Origin: Novipirellula herctigrandis
GTDB taxonomy: Bacteria > Planctomycetota > Planctomycetia > Pirellulales > Pirellulaceae
NCBI GenBank assembly: GCA_007859835.1
Contig: SJPJ01000001.1
Span: forward strand, 7,046,504-7,110,503
Length of the DNA stretch: 64,000 bases
Direction of reading: 5' to 3'
Shown here in pieces: positions 1 to 9,221 of this stretch. How positions within the stretch are numbered: position 1 is the stretch's first letter; every line of letters starts with the position of its first letter. Under the pieces are notes generated by a model, which ran no database searches, was not told where the DNA came from, and saw only the letters and a list, made by a program, of their open reading frames with translations. The position numbers and the translations under genes were made by a program.

Positions 1-51
1 TCAACGGGTTACTCGTTCCACGCCGCGTCTGATCCCGGACGACTCGGGCAA

Positions 52-80
52 GCAACTGCAACCAACTGCAACCAACTGCG
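52..80. repeat. 10-bp tandem repeat
   Basis: The unit accaactgca is repeated nearly three times in a stretch where I find no convincing gene. From 1 to about 407 only one antisense reading frame is open, and it has no recognisable family and no good ribosome binding site, so this segment is left unannotated apart from the repeat. Confidence 0.5.
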
Positions 81-407
81 GGCCGTGTCGAGACCGGCGG
101 TGATCGGCTGCGAACTCGACCGTCCAGCATGGACAGAAGCGAAAATCAAGTGCCTGCAAAAACTCGTTTGCGCACACGCGCGTTAAGAACAATCTCAGCT
201 GAGCATTTACAGTAGATCGTGATTGTGCCTTGAACCAAGCAGGTCGATCGCCGATGCCAAGTCCACGAAGCGGATTTCCAAAACGGTGCTTGTCACGTCC
301 CATCAAGATCCGATCGTAGAAACCGCGTAGATCGAGCTGGCTCGCCAGCAAGACACCCGCGTCTTATCAACAGCAAATTTGAATCCATCAGCGTTCCGAT
401 CGAATTT

Positions 408-695
408 TCAGTACTCCAACCAACGCGAGTGAAACTGGCTTTCGATTTGCCGGGATCGCCATCGTTGCTCATCGCTCGGCAAGTCGGTTATCGCCAGATC
501 GTACGGGTCAATGACCGTGTTCGGGTCAATGACCGTGTTCGGGTCAATGACAAGGTGTTTTGCCGACACAATGAAGTAGCCGTCTGCGTTTCGCTCGGCC
601 AAAACGATTGATGCCTGAAGCAGCTGCCCCGGGTACAGTGCGCACGGCGGCGCAGCAAGGTTGGCTTTCTCTTTTCCGCAGCCGATCAGGGGCAA
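408..695 (-). CDS. small hypothetical protein with VIDPNT repeats
   Basis: An open frame of about 95 codons from a TTG start; the frame is open back to a stop at 732, so the true start is unsure. The middle reads like real protein (ASIVLAERNADGYFIVSAKH) and is followed by a six-residue unit VIDPNT present twice and then VIDPYD, created by an 18-bp DNA duplication. It overlaps the tail of the HNH gene in a different frame. I recognise no family. It could be an independent small gene or the shifted end of the neighbour. Confidence 0.35.
   Translation of the reverse strand: MPLIGCGKEKANLAAPPCALYPGQLLQASIVLAERNADGYFIVSAKHLVIDPNTVIDPNTVIDPYDLAITDLPSDEQRWRSRQIESQFHSRWLEY
504..551. repeat. 18-bp tandem repeat (2.7 copies)
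   Basis: The unit cgggtcaatgaccgtgtt occurs twice completely and once in part. Its length is a multiple of three, so the overlapping small gene stays in frame and gains VIDPNT hexapeptides. It is one of several 16-21 bp tandem duplications scattered over the window. Confidence 0.85.
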
Positions 696-1251
696 TGGTT
701 TGCTTGATATGAAAAGCGTGAAAGTCCGTCGTTACCGAAACGATGAACCCGTCGGATAACCTTCCACCAGCACGCTGGGCGTAATAGGAACGCTCAATAC
801 CCTCTGGGTGCGTGTTGCCTGGAGGCGTGAGTATCGATAGGTCTGGCATTTCGTCTGGGTAACCCATCAACGAAGCGAACAACTCCGGATCATTCTTTTG
901 GCATATATCGATTATTCTCATCCAAGTGAGCCGCCATCGAACCAAATTCGGCGAATTCAAACCCAGCACCGCAACGGTGCGTCGAGCATCGTCTGTTAAA
1001 CCCGAAAGTCGCCCGTCGAGATGCACACGAATGGACGGTTCCAATAGAACCTGCGTTGGGTCTGGCACCCGACGTTTTCCTTTGCGGAGATTCCAGGCAT
1101 GGCACGAATACACCAAGTTGTCGTATTCCAGTCTCGCGTCCGGCGAATTGGCTACCGGCTCGAAATGATCGAGGTCGAATTCACCGAGCCGCTTCCCCCA
1201 CTGCTCTCGAATTAAACAGTAGACGCAGCGAAACGAAAACTCGTCACGCAA
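544..1251 (-). CDS. HNH endonuclease-like protein
   Basis: Within the first 60 residues the protein shows CVYC, then LDHFEP, then an Asn and SCHAWN followed by basic residues: the zinc-binding and His-Asn-His core of HNH nucleases. The middle part, to about residue 168 (ERSYYAQRAGGRLSDGF), has the composition of a real protein and resembles the tail I would expect in this family. The last ~65 residues are rich in Arg, Cys and Ala and look like non-native read-through, so the original protein may have ended earlier or been shifted. Likely a nuclease of a selfish element or a defence system; the specificity is unknown. Confidence 0.65.
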   Translation of the reverse strand: MRDEFSFRCVYCLIREQWGKRLGEFDLDHFEPVANSPDARLEYDNLVYSCHAWNLRKGKRRVPDPTQVLLEPSIRVHLDGRLSGLTDDARRTVAVLGLNSPNLVRWRLTWMRIIDICQKNDPELFASLMGYPDEMPDLSILTPPGNTHPEGIERSYYAQRAGGRLSDGFIVSVTTDFHAFHIKQTIAPDRLRKRESQPCCAAVRTVPGAAASGINRFGRAKRRRLLHCVGKTPCH

Positions 1252-1345
1252 CCATGGCCGAAACGATTGAACGTCTGAATAGCCACTGGGGCCGTGTCGA
1301 CGAACAAGCGGCCCACCAGGGTATGTAAACGCAAGTCACGTCACG

Positions 1346-1690
1346 CTACGCATCCGGCTGAGACAGCAGCCGCTTGTGGAGCTTGAGAGCTTCTTCCATC
1401 GGTGGTGATGCAATCTCGTCGAAATGCTGTTCCGCCATCTTTTGCAAGACTGCTAGTTCAGCACGTTCAGGCACACTGATCGTGCCCTCAATTTCGTGAT
1501 CGATCAATTCACATCGGCGATCGTCTTTGGCCTGCGTCCACTGCACATCATCTCCATTCGCCCCGACTTCATCGGCCACAAACCGTGTCACGGCAAGTTG
1601 AATCAAATGCACAACGTCTTGACCGGTCTCGCTGGCGCGAGCGCTAAGGCAATGTTGAATGTCGGCGGGAAGATCGATTTCGTACTTCAT
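1346..1690 (-). CDS. hypothetical protein with ribbon-helix-helix-like N terminus
   Basis: A 114-residue soluble acidic protein starting MKYEIDLPADIQHCLSARA. This opening (a short beta strand with alternating residues followed by helices) is typical of ribbon-helix-helix antitoxins or regulators, and the C-terminal half is helical and rich in Glu and Leu. No toxin gene lies directly beside it; the nearest neighbour on this strand is the HNH gene about 95 bp downstream. Function is inferred from the fold guess only. Confidence 0.5.
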   Translation of the reverse strand: MKYEIDLPADIQHCLSARASETGQDVVHLIQLAVTRFVADEVGANGDDVQWTQAKDDRRCELIDHEIEGTISVPERAELAVLQKMAEQHFDEIASPPMEEALKLHKRLLSQPDA

Positions 1691-2552
1691 GCCCCCGTTG
1701 TATCACAGGAAACAGCGAATACACCAGCGATAACTACGATATCCATGCACGCTGGAAGCGTGACCAGAGCGTTTTCCCTACAAAGAATGGGATTTTTTTG
1801 CTTTCCGAATCCGCCAACTAGCGGTCCTAGGGCAGGAGGCCCGTAATGTCGTACGCCCAGCATGGCCATGATCTTCTGGAATGGAAGTCCCGTGTACTTA
1901 GTTCCGGTTTCTTTATGGGAGCCATGATACCAAATGAATAGCTCGTAAAGAAAAGTACGAGCCGAGGGCAACTGCGGCGAGGTGACAGACCGTGGAGAGG
2001 AAGCCTGCAAAGAATCGTCGCGGGACATCTTCTCGCGGAATTCGAAGGGGTAAGGGGTCGTTTCCGGAGGCAACTAGTTACTGCACCTGAGCGAAGCGAC
2101 ATTGAAACGGTAGCCTTTAGGCTCGACCCTTAAGTAACCTCGTTCGATCACTCCATAGCGTGAGACAGGATTCTTGTCTGACGCTTTCTTTTTGGCTGCT
2201 CAGCTTGTGCTGCTTGTGGCGGTGAGCGCACGTTGCCGAGTGTGACTTGTGCACTGCTCACACTTTTCTTGTGTGCCGGCAGACACGGCAGACACGGCAG
2301 ACACGGCGGTCGGCTTGGTTACCGGCAGTGACCTTGATTGACGCTGTATTTCCACTTTATTTTCTTGTGGAGTTAAGTAGGGCCGGTTCCTACTTAACTG
2401 CTCACGTCATGGCTGATTCCCTGTCCACGGGGTTGGACGAAACGGGTCAACGAAGCACTGTCCAAACGAGAATAGGACGCGGTTCGAGAGTGTGTTGTTC
2501 GTAACCGTCTTTTCGGCAGCGAAGAATGGACCGAGGAAACCTTTGACGAATT
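1691..2552. other. intergenic, no supportable gene; contains a 9-bp tandem repeat
   Basis: A minus-strand frame at 1687-2073 is open but rich in Pro and Ser and resembles no family I know. At 2280-2306 the unit cagacacgg is repeated three times. From about 2320 to 2550 all frames look non-coding. This is probably decayed sequence flanking the group II intron remnant. Confidence 0.5.
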
Positions 2553-2554
2553 GA

Positions 2555-2632
2555 CCATCGCGGTAGGAACGGCTGTTGCCAGCCGCCCCCCGGCACAGAT
2601 CCGTACTTGAAGAATTACCTCATACGGCTCTC
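2555..2632 (-). ncRNA. group II intron 3' end (domains V and VI)
   Basis: On the minus strand a hairpin starts GAGCCGTATGAGG and closes with AAGTACGGATC, the hallmark shape of group II intron domain V, including the AGC triad at its base. A second GC-rich hairpin (GGGGGGCGGCTGG with CAGCCGTTCC) follows directly and is in the right place for domain VI. After it the sequence CCTACCGCGAT is a plausible 3' splice end. The rest of the intron is not intact, so this is a ribozyme relic. Recognition comes from sequence and secondary structure seen by eye. Confidence 0.7.
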
Positions 2633-2830
2633 GCCTTGAGTCGATCGCGAAATCGTTGGTCTGGATAGGGGTGAATGATCTTCGGTGTCGGAAACACGCG
2701 GCGAACCAATCGCTGCATCCGAGACCACGAAGCAAACCGCTTCAACTCTACCTCGAGGAAGAAGCCAAAAAACTTCTGCCAATAAAACCGTTACGCCCCA
2801 ATGCAACCAAGGGCCATATAGAGGTTACCT
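2600..2830 (-). pseudogene. remnant of group II intron reverse transcriptase C terminus
   Basis: Two overlapping frames on the minus strand carry coding-like pieces: one with FFGFFLEVELKRF and RVFPTPKIIHPYPDQRF, the other running through domain V as REPYEVILQVRICAGG. The latter is the peptide that intron-encoded RTs of this class typically give where the ORF reads into domain V. No RT catalytic domain (YADD) is present, so only the last part survives, broken by frameshifts. Its position immediately 5' of domain V supports the assignment. Confidence 0.45.
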
Positions 2831-3024
2831 TCATCGCACCTCTGCCGGAGTCCAAAGTTGATGGCTCGTCGTTCTTTGTAAGAAACTTTCATTCTCTATC
2901 CAAAACCGGTTTCATCCCGGCGCACCCTTTCCCCTTTTGCCCCCCCAGATACAGGCCTGACCCCGAAAGGCTCGGCAGATCTCTCGTAGCAGATCGGGGG
3001 TAAGCGCAATTGCGTTATAGTCTA

Positions 3025-3366
3025 TCACTCTGATGCAGCGGAAAACTTGGTCAGGTTTAACAGTGTCTTGTCAGCAACCGGGTCTTTCGCCAGATTTTCG
3101 ACAAGCCGCAAAGCCGATAGGACAAACCGCCCCTCTCCCTGTTTCACAACGCCCAGGTCGGTTCCCCACCAGGCGGATTCAGGGCCAAGGTAATTCGGCT
3201 TGTTCCGTTTCAGCGGATAAAAGTCGTGGGTCACCGAACCCACGATGGGCTTGGTATCCAACCCAGTCAACGTTCTCTTGGCCCACACGTTTTCATAGGT
3301 CTGCCCCATCAGTCCGCCCGAAGGAAGTCCCGCGAAGATCGGATGTTCTTTAACCACATGCCCGTG
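3025..3366 (-). pseudogene. C-terminal fragment of GH2-type glycoside hydrolase
   Basis: The frame from GHVVKEHPIFAGLPSGG to the stop is nearly identical to the last ~110 residues of the intact GH2 gene at 17321-20170 (shared blocks: YENVWA, LDTKPIVGSVTH, AWWGTDLGVVKQGEGRFVLS, RLV, DPVADK). Nucleotide identity is also high, for example ggaagtcccgcgaagatcgg in both. No N-terminal or catalytic part is present. The fragment is joined at about 3366 to the head of a GH50-like gene, so it is the tail end of a recombination chimera. Confidence 0.85.
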
Positions 3367-4268
3367 ATCCCATGTGACCAGAAGAGTCAACCTTCGGGAT
3401 CGACCAGCCACCACTTCCAACGATACTTCTCCGTGCGAAAGTGGCCCGTCGCTTCGAGTTTCTTCCCCGCGGCCCAGCCTCCATATCGGTCCCAGTCGAC
3501 CGGGCCGGGGTGGGCGTCCAGGTCCACGAGCTCCGCCTGATGCTGGGCGGCAATCGCTCCGGCCGATCGCGTCTTGCCCGGCCACGTCCCGTGCATGTAT
3601 TGGCCGTACCGGTCGACGAACGGAAAGAACTCGGACCGTAGTTGCTGCTCACTCGGCGGCGCAAATCGATCGGTGGCGCGGATGTTATCGATCGAGAAAC
3701 GCATCGACTGGTTCGGACGCGACTTGCTGATCTCGATCGTGTCGAGCCTGGTCAGGTCCGGCGCCTACCAATGTGCAAGCACTCCGCCGGGCAAACCTCG
3801 CATATCCTGAAAGAACTTCTGCATGTACTCCGGCGGCTCACGACGAAAGAACGTCAGAAGCATCGTATCGGTCTCGCCAGGTTCTAGGCAGACGACGCTT
3901 CGGGAAGCTGTTTTTTCTTGACCGACCGTAATTTGAGCTAGGACAGCGATTGGCTGCGAGTCTCGATTCGTCACGTCGATCGCTACGCCGCGATAGGATG
4001 ACAGGTCCCAACCGGGTGAAGTAAGTCGAATGCGGGACGGCTTGCCCTTGCCGTGCAGCGTCACCTGCAGCGCGCGACCGGTCTCGCCTTGGACGAGTTC
4101 CGTATCGGCGTTCTGGTGGATAATGGACGTGGGATCGGATCCTTGATCGAAGTCGTAGAGGACATCGTCCGACCGAACCGTTCCCTGCGAGACGATCAGT
4201 ACGGAAATCAACAGTAGAGCCGAAAGGAAAGAAGGTGCACGCAGGATTGGCTCAAAACAAATACACAT
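3367..4268 (-). pseudogene. truncated GH50 agarase-like gene with two in-frame stops
   Basis: It begins with a good ribosome binding site (GGGGAAGAGATA before the start) and a signal peptide (residues 1 to ~33), and runs in one frame through sequence parallel to the intact GH50 gene at 11782-13617: LPGG, FFPFVDRYGQ, WPGK, YGGW, GKKLEATGHFRTEKY and KWWLVDPEG. A TAG at 3765-3767 and a TGA at 3387-3389 interrupt the frame. Homology continues past the TGA (LFWSHGITG) to about 3366, where it jumps into GH2 tail sequence. The catalytic half is therefore lost. The start overlaps the stop of the upstream sulfatase (TAATG), so it was once the last gene of that operon. Confidence 0.85.
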
Positions 4269-6082
4269 TATCTCTTCCCCGCTTCAAGCTCTTCTCGCGT
4301 CATGATCCCATCGTTGTTTCCATCGAGCTCTTCAAAATATTCGCTAGGGACATCTTCTTCATAAGGCTTCCCTTTTCTCGCGGCCGACTTTTTGTGCCAT
4401 GCCAGCCATTCGTCTTTAGTGACCTGTTTATTACGATTCGCATCCAGTGTATTAAACCAATCCCAGTTGTTGTTCTGGGCTTCCGGTGCTGCTTCAGCTG
4501 ATACCGTTCTTATCTTTGTGGAATCAATCATCGCGAACATCTGCCTCTTCAACTCCTGTTTGACGGCGGCGAGTTCAGGCGAACCGGCCAGATTATTCCA
4601 TTCACGTGGATCACTATCATGATCGTAGAGTTCCTCCACGCCATCGTTGTAGCGAATGTAACGCCAACGTTGGGTGCGGTAGGACCAATGCTGGTGATCC
4701 ACTAGGTTCTTTCCTCCGCCTTTGTGCTTCTCACCAAAGTAAATCATGGAAAGCGCGCCTTCAGGGCCGTCCCATTCGCCGGTCTGCGGATTTTCCAGGA
4801 AAGGTCGCACGCTGTGACCGTCAAGCGGAGCGCCGCTTCCATTCTTTCGCGTTTCCGAGGGAAGTCCGCAAAGATCCACAAGGGTCGGATAGAGGTCAAT
4901 CAAAGACACTGGATGCTCTGCAACAGTGCCAGGTTTTGCCACGCCCGGAGCGCGTACCACAAATGGAATGCGACAGCTTTCCTCCCACGGCGAGTTCTTG
5001 AATAGGTAGTCCTTCTGCCCCATCTGCCATCCGTGGTCGGAGGTCACAACGACAATGGTGTTGTCCTTCAGCGGGCTGTTGTCGATGGCGTCGACTACTG
5101 TGCCGATGCATTCATCAACCGCCGTAACGCATGCCAGATAAGCCTGCGTGAACACCTTAAGAGCCTTCTCCTCGTCGCCGTTATACGTTTCAACAAGCGT
5201 ACGGTAGTAGCGCAGTCCCTTGTGGCTCGGATCGAAGACTTCGCGATAATGGGTGTCGTCCGCATCGCCGGGCTTGATCGTCGGCAGTTCGAGTTCATCC
5301 AACGGATACATCTCGAAATATTTTTGTGAAACGTGCAACGGTGTATGAGGACGGATAAAACCAACGCCAAGGAAAAATGGCTGCCCGGCTTTCTTCTTTG
5401 CAAATCCCTCGATCATTTCCGCCGCCCAAGCAGCATTGCGTTCATCCGGGGTCGGATCGGTTTCAGGATTGAAAGGCGTGAGCTTGCTCCAGTCGCCATA
5501 GATCCAACCCGACTCGGAATTGCCGTCGTCGGCATAGGGCACATCCTCCAGTGCGCCCCAAGATCCATCGACAGCACCGATGTCCCCATAAGGTTTAGGC
5601 ACGGAAGGATGCGCCACGCGGTTTTCACCGTCGTAGACCTGCGGCCCATAGTCGGCTTTGTATTTGAACGTGCTCCACTCATCGGGTTTACCGTGATGCA
5701 TCAGCTTGCCGGAACCGGCCACGAAATACCCGTTCTGCTTGAAATGATCCATCAGACTTCGCGAATTCTTCAGCACCGGGTTCTGAAACCACTTGCTCCA
5801 GAAAAGGTTGCCGGACGTATGGCCGTAGATGCCCGTCAGGAAACTCGATCGTGACGGTGCACAGACCGGGTGGTTCGAATAGGCACGTCGGAAGGCTACA
5901 CCCGACAATGCCAGGCGATCCATGTGAGGCGTGATCGCCTGCGGATGCCCTGCTCCGCCGGGAATGCCGGTGATATAGTCATTGAGATCATCGCAGACGA
6001 TCAGCACAACATTGGGCTGGGTTTTGGCAAAGGCACTTGAAGCCCCCACTGCGATTACCAAAATGATCAGTATTCGTGTCAT
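4268..6082 (-). CDS. secreted sulfatase with C-terminal EF-hand pair
   Basis: A type I sulfatase of 604 residues, expected to remove sulfate esters from glycans in the periplasm or outside. A signal peptide covers residues 1-19, the metal-binding DD is at 31-32, and the formylglycine site CAPSR starts at Cys74. Later come GVGFIRPHTPLH and VVTSDHGWQMGQ. The overall pattern resembles iduronate-2-sulfatase or choline-sulfatase-like enzymes. Residues ~540-604 form an EF-hand pair (LDANRNKQVTKDEW and LDGNNDGIMTREEL), an uncommon calcium-binding extension shared with the next sulfatase. It sits in the minus-strand polysaccharide operon, 10 bp from its upstream neighbour. Exact substrate unknown. 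Confidence 0.93.
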   Translation of the reverse strand: MTRILIILVIAVGASSAFAKTQPNVVLIVCDDLNDYITGIPGGAGHPQAITPHMDRLALSGVAFRRAYSNHPVCAPSRSSFLTGIYGHTSGNLFWSKWFQNPVLKNSRSLMDHFKQNGYFVAGSGKLMHHGKPDEWSTFKYKADYGPQVYDGENRVAHPSVPKPYGDIGAVDGSWGALEDVPYADDGNSESGWIYGDWSKLTPFNPETDPTPDERNAAWAAEMIEGFAKKKAGQPFFLGVGFIRPHTPLHVSQKYFEMYPLDELELPTIKPGDADDTHYREVFDPSHKGLRYYRTLVETYNGDEEKALKVFTQAYLACVTAVDECIGTVVDAIDNSPLKDNTIVVVTSDHGWQMGQKDYLFKNSPWEESCRIPFVVRAPGVAKPGTVAEHPVSLIDLYPTLVDLCGLPSETRKNGSGAPLDGHSVRPFLENPQTGEWDGPEGALSMIYFGEKHKGGGKNLVDHQHWSYRTQRWRYIRYNDGVEELYDHDSDPREWNNLAGSPELAAVKQELKRQMFAMIDSTKIRTVSAEAAPEAQNNNWDWFNTLDANRNKQVTKDEWLAWHKKSAARKGKPYEEDVPSEYFEELDGNNDGIMTREELEAGKR

Positions 6083-6092
6083 CTATTGTTTC

Positions 6093-7763
6093 CTATTTCT
6101 TTTCGCGCGTTTCCAATTCATCACGCGTGATAATTTCGTCGCTGTTTCCATCGAGCTGTGCAAAATACTTTCTAGTAACCTCTTCTCGATAAAGCTCCCC
6201 TTTTCTCGCTGCGGACCCTTTGTGCCATGACAGCCATTCATCCTTGGTAACTTCGCCATCCTTGTTTTTATCAAGTGATTTAAACCAGTCCCACTCGCTC
6301 GCCCCTTTCTCCTTGGCGGCTCTCTGCCTCTTGAGCTTCGCCTGCCACTCGGGCGTATGTATCAGGCCGAGGAAGCGCGGTTCGATCAGCTCGGAATCCC
6401 ACTGCCTGCGAAGCTTCTCCAACTGCTGAATTTTCTCAGGATGCAGGCTGGCAATGTTGTTCTGCTCGCCAATGTCCTCTTCCAGGTTATAGAGCTGCGG
6501 ATTGTCCCCGCGCCACTCGGAGTGCAGCTTGTAATCGCCGCGGCGCACCGTGTATTTTTGGCTGTCAAATTTTCGCAGGTAAATCGCTTCGTGCGGCGCA
6601 TCGTTGTTCTGGCCCGTCAAATATGGAATCAGGTTAACTCCATCGAGAGGCCGCCTTGGATCAACCGGTGCGCCAGCAAGATCCACGATTGTGCCCATGA
6701 TATCGAGCGAACTAACGGGAAGATCGTAGACTGCACCGGAGGGAAGCGTACCTTTCCACTGCACGGCAAACGGGACACGGAAACCGCCCTCCCAGGAATC
6801 GCCCTTTCCACCTCGCAAATGCCCGTTATCTGAACCATTCTTTGACTCAGGCCCGCCGTTGTCGGATAGGAAAAACACAAGGGTCTCTTCGGTCAGGTTC
6901 AATTCATCCAGTTTGCTGAGCAACTGGCCGACACCATCATCGACACAGCTCACCATGGCAGCATAAGTCTGTCGCTTGCCTTCAAGTTTTGGGAAACGGG
7001 ATAGGTATTTTTCCGTCGCCTGTAATGGGCCGTGCGGCGCGTTGTAGGAGAGGAACAGGAAGAACGGATCGTTCTTGTGAACTTCAACGAATTCCACCGC
7101 TGCATCCGAAAACTCTTCGGTCAGATATTTGCGTGGTGGCACAGCCTCGTGGTTACGCATGATCCAGGTGCGGTAACTCTCACTCTCGTTCGTCGCGACA
7201 TAGCTATCCTTGATCTTGAGTTCTTCGGGAAAATACTGGTGTCCTCCGCCAAGATGACCGTAGAAAAAGTCGAAGCCGCGGTTAAGCGGATGGTTGCTCG
7301 GATGTGCACCCTGATGCCATTTACCGACGACACCCGATTTATAACCGACCTGCTTTAGTACCTCACCGAATGTCTTTTCCTCCTTGGGCAGCCCCATGTT
7401 TGGATCTTGAGTTCGATACTGCGGATTTCGCTCAAAACCAAAACGCTGACCATATCTTCCCGTGATGAAACCCGCGCGGCTCGGTCCGCAGACGGAATAG
7501 GCCGTATAGCCGCTGGTGCATCGCACTCCGCTCTCTGCAATGCGGTCAATGTTCGGCGTCGGGATGTCCCGGCACCCGTTAAAGCCCACATCCGCATAGC
7601 CCAGGTCGTCGCACATGATCACGACCAGATTAGGCTTGTCGGGCAGATTAGGCTTCTCGGCGCCGAAAACCGGCATAGCTCCGATCGTGAGCCATGCGCA
7701 AACAAATCCAAACTTTCTCATGTGCATTCGGCATCCACACTTACCTGATATTGGCTTAATCAT
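6093..7763 (-). CDS. secreted arylsulfatase A-like sulfatase with EF-hand tail
   Basis: The start at 7763 is chosen because AAGGGA lies about 8 nt upstream; the frame stays open to 7817 but without a site. A hydrophobic signal segment (residues ~16-35) precedes DKPNLVVIMCDDLGYADVG. The formylglycine motif CGPSR begins at Cys92, with SDNGGPESKNGSDNG in the middle. The C terminus (~490-556) carries an EF-hand pair (LDKNKDGEVTKDEW, LDGNSDEIITRDEL) very like that of the sulfatase at 4268-6082, with WHKGSAARKG versus WHKKSAARKG in the linker. The tails were probably copied from one another or came with a shared ancestor. Predicted glycan sulfate esterase. Confidence 0.93.
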   Translation of the reverse strand: MIKPISGKCGCRMHMRKFGFVCAWLTIGAMPVFGAEKPNLPDKPNLVVIMCDDLGYADVGFNGCRDIPTPNIDRIAESGVRCTSGYTAYSVCGPSRAGFITGRYGQRFGFERNPQYRTQDPNMGLPKEEKTFGEVLKQVGYKSGVVGKWHQGAHPSNHPLNRGFDFFYGHLGGGHQYFPEELKIKDSYVATNESESYRTWIMRNHEAVPPRKYLTEEFSDAAVEFVEVHKNDPFFLFLSYNAPHGPLQATEKYLSRFPKLEGKRQTYAAMVSCVDDGVGQLLSKLDELNLTEETLVFFLSDNGGPESKNGSDNGHLRGGKGDSWEGGFRVPFAVQWKGTLPSGAVYDLPVSSLDIMGTIVDLAGAPVDPRRPLDGVNLIPYLTGQNNDAPHEAIYLRKFDSQKYTVRRGDYKLHSEWRGDNPQLYNLEEDIGEQNNIASLHPEKIQQLEKLRRQWDSELIEPRFLGLIHTPEWQAKLKRQRAAKEKGASEWDWFKSLDKNKDGEVTKDEWLSWHKGSAARKGELYREEVTRKYFAQLDGNSDEIITRDELETREKK

Positions 7764-7817
7764 ATTTTTAATCCCTTGGGGGTTAGAAGACGCTGGCGAT
7801 GGGAGCAAGTCTGACAT

Positions 7818-9215
7818 CTAGAAAGAGGCCGGCGGTGGTTTGCGATACTCGTCGTAGAGACGCTGCCACAGCGCTCCTTCTTGGCGGCGAAGTTGAAAGA
7901 GAGGACGTTCCAATCCAAGCTCCCAATCGTGCAGCTTCTTGAACATCGTTCGCACACGTTCGGGGTGCGATTGGGCAAGGTTGCGCTGTTCTGCCGGATC
8001 TTCCGCGAGATTGAAAAGTTCGGCAGGTCGGTCGGGAGATCGGAGTAGTTTCCAATCCCCATCGCGGATCGTGCCACGTAGTTCCATCTTCCAATAGAGC
8101 GTCTGGTGTGGCATTCCCGATTTGCTTCCCGACAAGTACGGCTCCAAGTCCACGCCGTCCAGGTCATCAAGCGTCGATGTGTCTCCCTGGGCCGCTGCAA
8201 AGAACGTCGGCAGCAAATCCAGCGAGCTTGCCGGCGGCTCGTAGGTGGTCCCCGCCTTGAATCTAGCCGGCCATGAGACGATGCACGGTACGCGAATTCC
8301 ACCTTCCAAATGTGTCGCCTTCACGCCGCTCAAGGGATAGTTGCTGGAACGATTGCCAAACGTAGGGCCGCCGTTGTCGTTGGTGAACACGACCAGCGTG
8401 TTTTCACGCAGCCCCAGCGTTTCCAACTTATCGAGGATGCGGCCGCAGGCCCGGTCGAGGGACAGTGCCATCTGTGCCACTTGCTGGCGTCTTCCTTGCA
8501 ACTCGGGAAAGGCATCCTTGTCCGCGGGATCCGTATGCATGGGCGAGTGCACCGCATTGAACGACACGTACGCGAAGAAGGGTTGGTCTCGATTGCGCTG
8601 GATGAAAGCGCAAGCCTCGTCTGCCAGCACATTGGTCAGATAGCCTTCATGCTCCTGGAAATGGCCGAAGCCTCGCTCCAATTGATGCCCTCGGCTGGGC
8701 GCTTCGCCGGGTGCGTAGGCGAAATAGCTGCGTGCGCCGCCTCGAAAGCCAACAAATTCATCGAAGCCCCGCTTCGTGGGGTGATAGCGGGCGGCGACGC
8801 CCAAGTGCCATTTGCCGAAGATCGCCGTGCGGTAGCCGAGTTTTTTCAAGTGGTCGCCCATGGTGGACAAGTGCAGGGGCAAGCCCATCTCTTCGCCGAG
8901 GGCGCCACTTGCGCTCATGATCCCCGGCACATTGTTTTCCTCGAAGCCGAAGCGTTGCTGGTACTGCCCCGTCAGCATCCCGGCGCGTGATGGCCCGCAT
9001 ACACTCGCGCTCATGTAGAACTGCTTAAGCACCACACCTGATGCCGCCAACTGATCCAAGTGCGGCGTCTTGAAGTGGCGGCTGCCTTGGAAGCCGAAAT
9101 CGTTGTACCCCGCGTCATCCGCATACAGCAGTACGATGTTGGGTTGTCTTTCGGCCGCTGCGTGTGAACAGACGGCGCAGAGGCCTAATAATGTTATCCA
9201 CAAAGTGTTCTTCAT
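7818..9215 (-). CDS. secreted arylsulfatase A-like sulfatase
   Basis: A compact sulfatase of 465 residues with signal peptide (1-21), RQPNIVLLYADDAGYNDFG, formylglycine motif CGPSR at Cys73, KWHLGV and FTNDNGGPTFGN. There is no EF-hand tail. AAGGAG lies 9 nt before the start codon, and the upstream GH2 gene ends only 6 bp away, so the two are co-transcribed. The KWHLG and DNGG motifs place it with the arylsulfatase A/N-acetylgalactosamine-sulfatase type. It probably desulfates galactan oligosaccharides alongside the GH2 and GH50 enzymes of the locus; this role is inferred from neighbours. Confidence 0.93.
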   Translation of the reverse strand: MKNTLWITLLGLCAVCSHAAAERQPNIVLLYADDAGYNDFGFQGSRHFKTPHLDQLAASGVVLKQFYMSASVCGPSRAGMLTGQYQQRFGFEENNVPGIMSASGALGEEMGLPLHLSTMGDHLKKLGYRTAIFGKWHLGVAARYHPTKRGFDEFVGFRGGARSYFAYAPGEAPSRGHQLERGFGHFQEHEGYLTNVLADEACAFIQRNRDQPFFAYVSFNAVHSPMHTDPADKDAFPELQGRRQQVAQMALSLDRACGRILDKLETLGLRENTLVVFTNDNGGPTFGNRSSNYPLSGVKATHLEGGIRVPCIVSWPARFKAGTTYEPPASSLDLLPTFFAAAQGDTSTLDDLDGVDLEPYLSGSKSGMPHQTLYWKMELRGTIRDGDWKLLRSPDRPAELFNLAEDPAEQRNLAQSHPERVRTMFKKLHDWELGLERPLFQLRRQEGALWQRLYDEYRKPPPASF

Positions 9216-9221
9216 TTTAAG

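Noticed and set aside
1-351. A 116-codon minus-strand frame at the window start
   Set aside because: Composition is rich in Arg and Cys, there is no recognised motif, and the start is arbitrary; not supportable as a gene.
3367-4268. Selenocysteine or read-through decoding at the TGA in the GH50 pseudogene
   Set aside because: The gene also has a TAG and lacks its whole catalytic half after a recombination joint, so the stops are simply decay.
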